Shown one piece after another: positions 59,019-64,000 of a stretch of DNA of 64,000 nucleotides. The stretch's first letter is position 1. Each line of letters opens with the position of its first letter. The notes beneath the pieces are model-generated. The model ran no database searches and had not been told where the DNA came from. It was given only the letters and a program-made list of their open reading frames with translations. Source of the DNA: Phycisphaera sp. (GTDB taxonomy: Bacteria; Planctomycetota; Phycisphaerae; Phycisphaerales; Phycisphaeraceae); the NCBI GenBank assembly GCA_028285385.1, contig JANQPR010000258.1, positions 1 through 64,000 of the forward strand, written 5' to 3'. The position numbers and the translations under genes are program-made.

Positions 59019-62000
59019 ATGCTTGCCCGATTCCCGGCCCTTGATGGCCGACCCATGGCGTGTTTGGCTGGTGCTTTGCTGGCATTGTGCGCTTCGGTTC
59101 ACGGTGCCGTTGCGGAGGCAATGCACGGCGTTGCTCAAGGCCGGACGTGGCACGTGGACGCTCGACACCCCGACGCGACCGACGATAACACCGGGACGCC
59201 CGACGCACCGCTTCGTACCATCAACGCCGCAGCCGAACGAGCCCAGGCCGGCGACCGCGTGCTCGTTCAGCCGGGGGTTTACCGCGAATGGGTCAGCCCC
59301 GCCCGCAGCGGGACGGCCGGCAGGCCGATTGTCTATGAAGCCGCGAAGGCGAGGCAGGTGTTTGTTCGAGGGTCCGAGGTCTGGACGCCGAAGTGGGAGC
59401 CCGTGTCGGGCCGCAACGGGGTGTTCCGAGCGCCGCTCGACGACGCGATGTTCGACGGGCTGCCCTACCCGCCCTACGAAGCGTTGGCCAATCGACGGCA
59501 GCGCTACCCACACGAGTTTCCGTTGCCCGAGAGTTTCTGGCGTGCTCGGCCGATCGAAGCCAAGATTGCCTCGGCTTCTCAGGCCAACGCGTCGGAGGAA
59601 AAGAACCGTGAACTCTTCATCACGGAAGGCCCCGGCGCTGTGCATTGGCCGAGAACGATGGGGCAGGTCTTTCTGAACGGTGAGATGCTCGAGCAGGTCG
59701 AGTCGATGGAGGACGTCACGCGTCGGCCCGGTTCGTGGATCGCATCGGCCGATGGTAAAGCCGTCCTGCTCCATGTGCCGCGAGGGGTTGAGCACCCCGC
59801 CGAGGCGTTGGTCGAACTGTCGGTCCGTCACCGCGTGTTCGGAGCGAAACGGCGCGGGCTGGGCCACATCGTGGTACGCGGGTTTGTCATCGAGCACGCG
59901 GCGAACCACGCCCCATGGCCGCAGGCCGGGATGGTCAGCACCCGGAGCGGACACCACTACACCTTCGAGAACAATGTGATCCGCCACGCGCGGACGGTCG
60001 GCCTCGACATCGGTCGGGAGTGGAAGCCCGCTTCGGTCGAACGCAAAAGCGACGCGGTGAACGCACTCGACGGCACCCCACGCGGCCACCATCGCATCGT
60101 CGGCAACCTGATCGCCGAGAACGGCTCGGCGGGGATCATCGGCTGGGGCGGCAACCCGGGCACCGTCATCGCCCGAAACGTCATCGAGAGAAACAACTAC
60201 CGTGGTACTTCAACGGTCGAGGAAGGCGGCATCAAGATCCACGGCTCGCAGGGGATGCTCATCGAGCAGAACCTGGTACGCGACAACGACGCCGCCGGGA
60301 TCTGGCTCGACACCGGATACGCCGGTGCGCGGGTCACCCGTAACGTGGTCATCGGCAACGTCACGGGCATCTTCGTTGAGTTGGGGCACGGCCGAGTTGT
60401 CGTCGATCACAATGTTTGCGCCGACAACATCGACGGCATCTACGCCCACGATGCGTCCGACGTGGTCATCGCGCACAACCTGCTCGCAACCAACGCGCAC
60501 TACGGCGTGTACACCCGTCAGGTGTCGGACCGCAGTTACTCCAACCCGGACCACCGGGCCGACCCGACTCAACCCGAGCGGCGGGGCGCCGGTTCCGCCC
60601 GCCACCGCGTGGTCAACAACCTGTTCGTTGACAACTACCGCGGGGCGATCTGTATGGGCTGGCCCGGAGAAACCACCGGCGGTTCCTTCAGTAACGGCAA
60701 CGTGTTCACCAACGGGCGGCAGTGGCAGTGGAACGGGTTCGAACGGGTCCCGATGTTCGCGTTGGACCCCAATGAAGGCCGCACCACCGACGCGTTGATC
60801 GAGTCGACCTTCCGCCGCGCCCTCGAAACTCAAGGCCAGGATGACCCGAGCGATGCGATCGTGGCATCGCGCGTCGACGCCAAACTCCTGTCGCTCGAAG
60901 AGTGGCGCGCGGTCACGGGGTGGGACGCGGATAGCGTTGTCGTCGAAGCGCAGAAGGCGCCGGACGTCAGCCCCTTACGGCCGAAGTTCACATTGAAACT
61001 CAACGACCGCGCGTTCTTCGACGCGGCCTGCGAGCCGGTGGAAGGGCTGCGGCAAGACTTCTTTGGTCGGCCATTGGGGCGAGGCCCGCTGTTGCCCGGC
61101 CCGTTCCAGGACGTGATCGCCGGCGAGACCGAAGAAGAGCTGCGTGACAAGCGGGCCAAGGTCAATACCTGGTTGCTTTGGCCCCCGGTTGATCTCGAAG
61201 CAACGCACACGGATGCCTCCGAGCAGGACACGAAGATGCCGCTGACCGTCTCCCCGCCAACCGTGATCCCGTTGGACATCCCAGCCCCCGCCGACACCCG
61301 CGGCGGCCTGATCGCCGCCGACCTGACCGGCGACGGCCGCCGCGCGCTGATCGTGACCACGCCTGGACACCTCACCGCGGTGACGCCGGACGGGCAGCGG
61401 CTCTGGACGATCCGGGCCGACATCCGGCTGGCGAGCAAATCCGAGGACAACGGTCTGCCCGGCCACCACGGCTCTGGCGTCCAGGCGGGCGACATCGACG
61501 GGGATGGCAAGATCGAAGTGCTCTTCATGACTTTCGAGGGCGAACTCCGCGTGCACGACGGCTCGACCGGTGAGTTCCGCTGGTCCGCGACTCCGGCACC
61601 GCCACCCGAGGCGTTCCAGTGGGAGCAGCCGATCATCGCCAACCTCCGCGGGCTCGGCGACCGCGACATCCTGCTCCAGGCCTGTGATGACGGGGAGGGC
61701 CGCCGGGGCGGCTACCGCGTGGCGCGTCACCTCGTCGCCTACGCCGCCGAAGAACTGCAAAAGCAACAGCCCGAGCCGATGTGGCAGCGTGACGACTTCT
61801 TCGGCGTGAATCACGGTTCGGCTCGCATCGCCGATCTTGATCTGGACGGCCGAGACGAGATCGTGGGCGGGATGATCTTGTCCCCCGAAGGCGAACCGCT
61901 GTTTTCCGTGCCGGTCGAAGCCAATCTCCGCACGCCTCACATCGATTCGGTCTTCGTGGATTATGTGCTGCCCGACCGGGACACGCCCCAGGTGGTGGCC

Positions 62001-62573
62001 CTGGAGGAAGCCGGCGAGAACCGCGTCTTTCTCTACGACCACAACGGACTGATCTGGCAGACTCACCACCAGCACATGGAGCCGCAGAACGCGGGTCTGG
62101 CCCGGCCGGACGATTACGATCAGCAAGGCATGTTGATCTGGTGCCGCAGCCGGATCAATGAACACCAGCAGCCGTTCGTGTTCAACGCGCAAGGCGAACT
62201 GGTTCATACGTACGAGATGGACGAGGTCGCGCCCGCCGACTGGACGGTCCGGGGGTTGGAGACGATCGTGTCGATTCACTGGGACGGCACGGGCGCACAA
62301 CTGCTCGCCGCCAAAGAACGCCACACCTCCGGCGATGTCTGTCTGTTCGACCCGGCCACCGGCGAGTTCCGGCTACGCCTCCCCGAGGCCGCGGACCGGC
62401 TCTACGTCGCTGACGTGACCGGGGATTGGCGCGAAGAACTGATCGTGCAGGCCGGGAGCGAGTTGCGCATCTACCAGAATCCCTCGGCAAACCCCAACCC
62501 CGAGCGGCCCCGGCTATGGACGATGAACCACTACCGCCGCAGCAAGAGCACCTGGAACTACTACTCGCCCTAA
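59019..62573 (+). CDS. Secreted right-handed beta-helix protein fused to a beta-propeller (PL11-like) domain
   Basis: 1184 residues from ATG 59019 with AAAGG about 8 bases upstream. A signal peptide (ACLAGALLALCASVHGAVAEA) ends near residue 34. Residues about 40-540 are a parallel beta-helix: GTPDAPLRTINAAAERAQAGDRVL (DUF1565-type start), then repeated NVI..N and GIYAHDASDVVIAHN turns as in pectate-lyase-like glycan enzymes. A linker of about 180 residues follows. Residues about 755-1184 carry DxDGDGKIE-type calcium loops (GDIDGDGKIEVLF, DLDLDGRDEIVGG) and end WTMNHYRRSKSTWNYYSP, which recalls rhamnogalacturonan lyase (PL11) propellers. A glycan-degrading role is likely; the catalytic residues are not identified. 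Confidence 0.75.
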   Translation: MLARFPALDGRPMACLAGALLALCASVHGAVAEAMHGVAQGRTWHVDARHPDATDDNTGTPDAPLRTINAAAERAQAGDRVLVQPGVYREWVSPARSGTAGRPIVYEAAKARQVFVRGSEVWTPKWEPVSGRNGVFRAPLDDAMFDGLPYPPYEALANRRQRYPHEFPLPESFWRARPIEAKIASASQANASEEKNRELFITEGPGAVHWPRTMGQVFLNGEMLEQVESMEDVTRRPGSWIASADGKAVLLHVPRGVEHPAEALVELSVRHRVFGAKRRGLGHIVVRGFVIEHAANHAPWPQAGMVSTRSGHHYTFENNVIRHARTVGLDIGREWKPASVERKSDAVNALDGTPRGHHRIVGNLIAENGSAGIIGWGGNPGTVIARNVIERNNYRGTSTVEEGGIKIHGSQGMLIEQNLVRDNDAAGIWLDTGYAGARVTRNVVIGNVTGIFVELGHGRVVVDHNVCADNIDGIYAHDASDVVIAHNLLATNAHYGVYTRQVSDRSYSNPDHRADPTQPERRGAGSARHRVVNNLFVDNYRGAICMGWPGETTGGSFSNGNVFTNGRQWQWNGFERVPMFALDPNEGRTTDALIESTFRRALETQGQDDPSDAIVASRVDAKLLSLEEWRAVTGWDADSVVVEAQKAPDVSPLRPKFTLKLNDRAFFDAACEPVEGLRQDFFGRPLGRGPLLPGPFQDVIAGETEEELRDKRAKVNTWLLWPPVDLEATHTDASEQDTKMPLTVSPPTVIPLDIPAPADTRGGLIAADLTGDGRRALIVTTPGHLTAVTPDGQRLWTIRADIRLASKSEDNGLPGHHGSGVQAGDIDGDGKIEVLFMTFEGELRVHDGSTGEFRWSATPAPPPEAFQWEQPIIANLRGLGDRDILLQACDDGEGRRGGYRVARHLVAYAAEELQKQQPEPMWQRDDFFGVNHGSARIADLDLDGRDEIVGGMILSPEGEPLFSVPVEANLRTPHIDSVFVDYVLPDRDTPQVVALEEAGENRVFLYDHNGLIWQTHHQHMEPQNAGLARPDDYDQQGMLIWCRSRINEHQQPFVFNAQGELVHTYEMDEVAPADWTVRGLETIVSIHWDGTGAQLLAAKERHTSGDVCLFDPATGEFRLRLPEAADRLYVADVTGDWREELIVQAGSELRIYQNPSANPNPERPRLWTMNHYRRSKSTWNYYSP

Positions 62574-62692
62574 TGGGTGTTCGGTTCGGTGTCACTGGAC
62601 CTCGGGGCGCGGCGCGTCCGCAGATTTCACCGGCGCGGTCCAGGGATTGGCCCGATTTATCTGCCCGAGCTTTTTGATCCCTGTGCACTTGG

Positions 62693-63595
62693 TTGGTCCT
62701 TTTTCTCTTGACGTCTCTCGCTGGCAACCCGTTGCTCCCCGTTCCAATGGGCGACCCCTCCGGTCATGTCTACGAGAACAAGGTGTTTATCTACGGCAAG
62801 CGAGACCGCCGCTGCCGGCCCGACACCAACGACCTCACCTGGACCTGCTTCTCCTCGAGTAACCTCGAGCACTGGACCGACCACGAGGACATCTTTGGTG
62901 TCGCCGACATTCCCTGGGCCACCGGGTACGCGTTCGCACCGGACTGCGCCCTCAAGAACGGCATCTACTATCTGTACGCTCCTTGTGTCGACGACAACGG
63001 CGAATGGAACACGGCCATTGGCACCAGCGACAAGCCGCAGGGGCCGTTTACCTACGCGGGGCGGATCGACCTCCGCGAAATCGATCCTTCAACGTTCATC
63101 GACGACGACGGCAGTGCCTGGGTCTATTACCCCGCACATCTCGCCCGCCTGCGTGAAGACATGCTCGGGATCGAGGGCGAGTGGATCCCCCGTGAGCAGT
63201 ACCTGATCGGCGGGCCGCTCGACCCCAAGGTGTACACAACTTTTGAGAACCCCTTCGTCTTCAAACGCAACGGCGTCTACTACTACCTCTTGTCGGTATT
63301 CGAGCGCGGAGAGACCACCCGCTGTAAGGGCGGGCAAAGCGTCTATTACTGGATGGGTGACACCCCCGCCGGACCGTTTCACTATAGAGGATGCATCTAC
63401 GATCCCGAGAGCGGCAACTGCGGCTCCTCGATCGTGGAGTTCCAGGGGCGGTGGATCTTCTTCTATCACAAGATGTCGCATTCGCCCGACGTCGACTGCA
63501 ACGAGCGCAAACCCCAGGCTGAGTGGTGTGTGTTCAACGGGGACGGCACGATCCAACCAATGACAGCGACCAAGGAAGGGCTGGCAACGGATTAG
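62693..63595 (+). CDS. GH43-like glycoside hydrolase
   Basis: About 295-300 residues. GH43-type five-bladed propeller features: PLLPVPMGDPSGHVYENKVFIYG (blade 1 with the catalytic-base Asp), APDCALKNGIYYLYA, DPSTFIDDDGSAWVYY, and FENPFVFKRNGVYYYLLS with the acid Glu. No signal peptide. The start is uncertain: TTG 62693, TTG 62708 or ATG 62748 are possible and none has a good ribosome-binding site, so the N-terminus could be trimmed. Family 43 includes arabinosidases, xylosidases and galactosidases; the specificity is not predictable. It lies 120 bases after the beta-helix gene. Confidence 0.75.
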   Translation: MVLFLLTSLAGNPLLPVPMGDPSGHVYENKVFIYGKRDRRCRPDTNDLTWTCFSSSNLEHWTDHEDIFGVADIPWATGYAFAPDCALKNGIYYLYAPCVDDNGEWNTAIGTSDKPQGPFTYAGRIDLREIDPSTFIDDDGSAWVYYPAHLARLREDMLGIEGEWIPREQYLIGGPLDPKVYTTFENPFVFKRNGVYYYLLSVFERGETTRCKGGQSVYYWMGDTPAGPFHYRGCIYDPESGNCGSSIVEFQGRWIFFYHKMSHSPDVDCNERKPQAEWCVFNGDGTIQPMTATKEGLATD

Positions 63596-64000
63596 GACAG
63601 CACTCGATTTCCCGGGATGATCCGGTGTTCGCCTCTACCCGTTGTCGTCAAGACGACGTCATTGACCGCGTTAGCATGGCGACGCCCCGTCTCGGGTGCC
63701 TTAGAGCCTGTCCGAACAATCACGCTTTCTGGCAAACACTCCGCAACTGGAAGGAGATTGCGTCGAGACCTTTGCGGTCCGGCGACCGACCGCCTAACTC
63801 GTGAGGTTGATCCGCGGCAGGATCAGCGGCCGGGAACTTCGCTCACACCTCATCGGTCCGCCGAATCACCCCGCTCATCGGCAAGCGTGTTATCACCAGC
63901 CTCCTTGTCCAGGGCAGCATCGCGAAGGGCCATATCAGCAAGAGGGGGCTGTTCGGGACATGATCTTAGTCCGAACCCCAGTCGTCGGGCGTGACGCCTT
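63596..64000. other. Window end without recognisable gene; possible IS scar
   Basis: 405 bases. GAGCCTGTCCGAACAATC near 63705 and, inverted, GGGGCTGTTCGGGACATG near 63945 could be the ends of a short non-autonomous element or a scar. No coding frame looks real. Confidence 0.35.

Overview
The window looks like a chromosomal segment of a GC-rich planctomycete, most likely of class Phycisphaerae. Several features point there: many secreted proteins end in a PEP-CTERM tail (PEP, hydrophobic stretch, RRR), often preceded by a paired dockerin-like GQVEQGDLD...LQNWG module. ECF sigma factors are paired with large membrane Ser/Thr kinases, there is a prepilin-like pseudopilin, and the sugar-catabolic loci are long. 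I see no tRNA, rRNA, CRISPR array, prophage or intact transposase.

Layout. 1-1237: end of a secreted formylglycine-generating-enzyme-like protein with dockerin and PEP-CTERM modules. 1443-6585: a lipoprotein, two hypothetical proteins and a DUF2339 membrane protein. 7327-11814 (minus): a tight four-gene operon that reads as a complete oxidative D-apiose pathway (oiaC-apnO-apnL-apsD), D-apiose to D-apionolactone to D-apionate to 3-oxo-isoapionate to L-erythrulose. 12095-12748: a small PEP-CTERM protein, followed by an IS3 orfA remnant. 13549-21285 (plus): a LacI-type regulator, then a dockerin/PEP-CTERM protein, a pseudopilin, a secreted glucoamylase/GH144-type enzyme and a second probable alpha/alpha-toroid protein carrying dockerin modules. 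This resembles a glycan-use locus.

22206-24233 (minus) is a large PEP-CTERM repeat protein. 24986-28675 (minus) and 38326-41668 (plus) are two ECF sigma/Ser-Thr kinase pairs. They bracket three very large secreted repeat proteins (29089-38103); the last is a 1410-residue fusion of two paralogues with a sorting tail buried in its middle.

41795-58905 is a catabolic region with three transcription blocks. A minus block (47720 to 41795) holds an SDR, an FAH-family hydrolase, an AraC regulator, a DegT aminotransferase, a creatininase-family protein and a TIM-barrel epimerase. A plus block (47857 to 51287) holds a GntR regulator, a 2-hydroxyacid dehydrogenase, a sugar-lactonase-type amidohydrolase and an SDR. 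A second minus block (58905 to 51446) holds a sugar-binding protein, two unusually long ABC permeases, a cytoplasmic GH29 alpha-L-fucosidase, an SDR and a PhyH-like dioxygenase. Together they suggest import and intracellular hydrolysis of fucosides followed by a non-phosphorylative L-fucose-type route, but the dehydratase and the transporter ATPase are not in the window.

59019-63595 (plus) encodes a secreted parallel-beta-helix/beta-propeller protein and a GH43-like glycosidase. D-apiose and L-fucose in one window fit life on pectic plant, seagrass or algal glycans. That ecological reading is inference.
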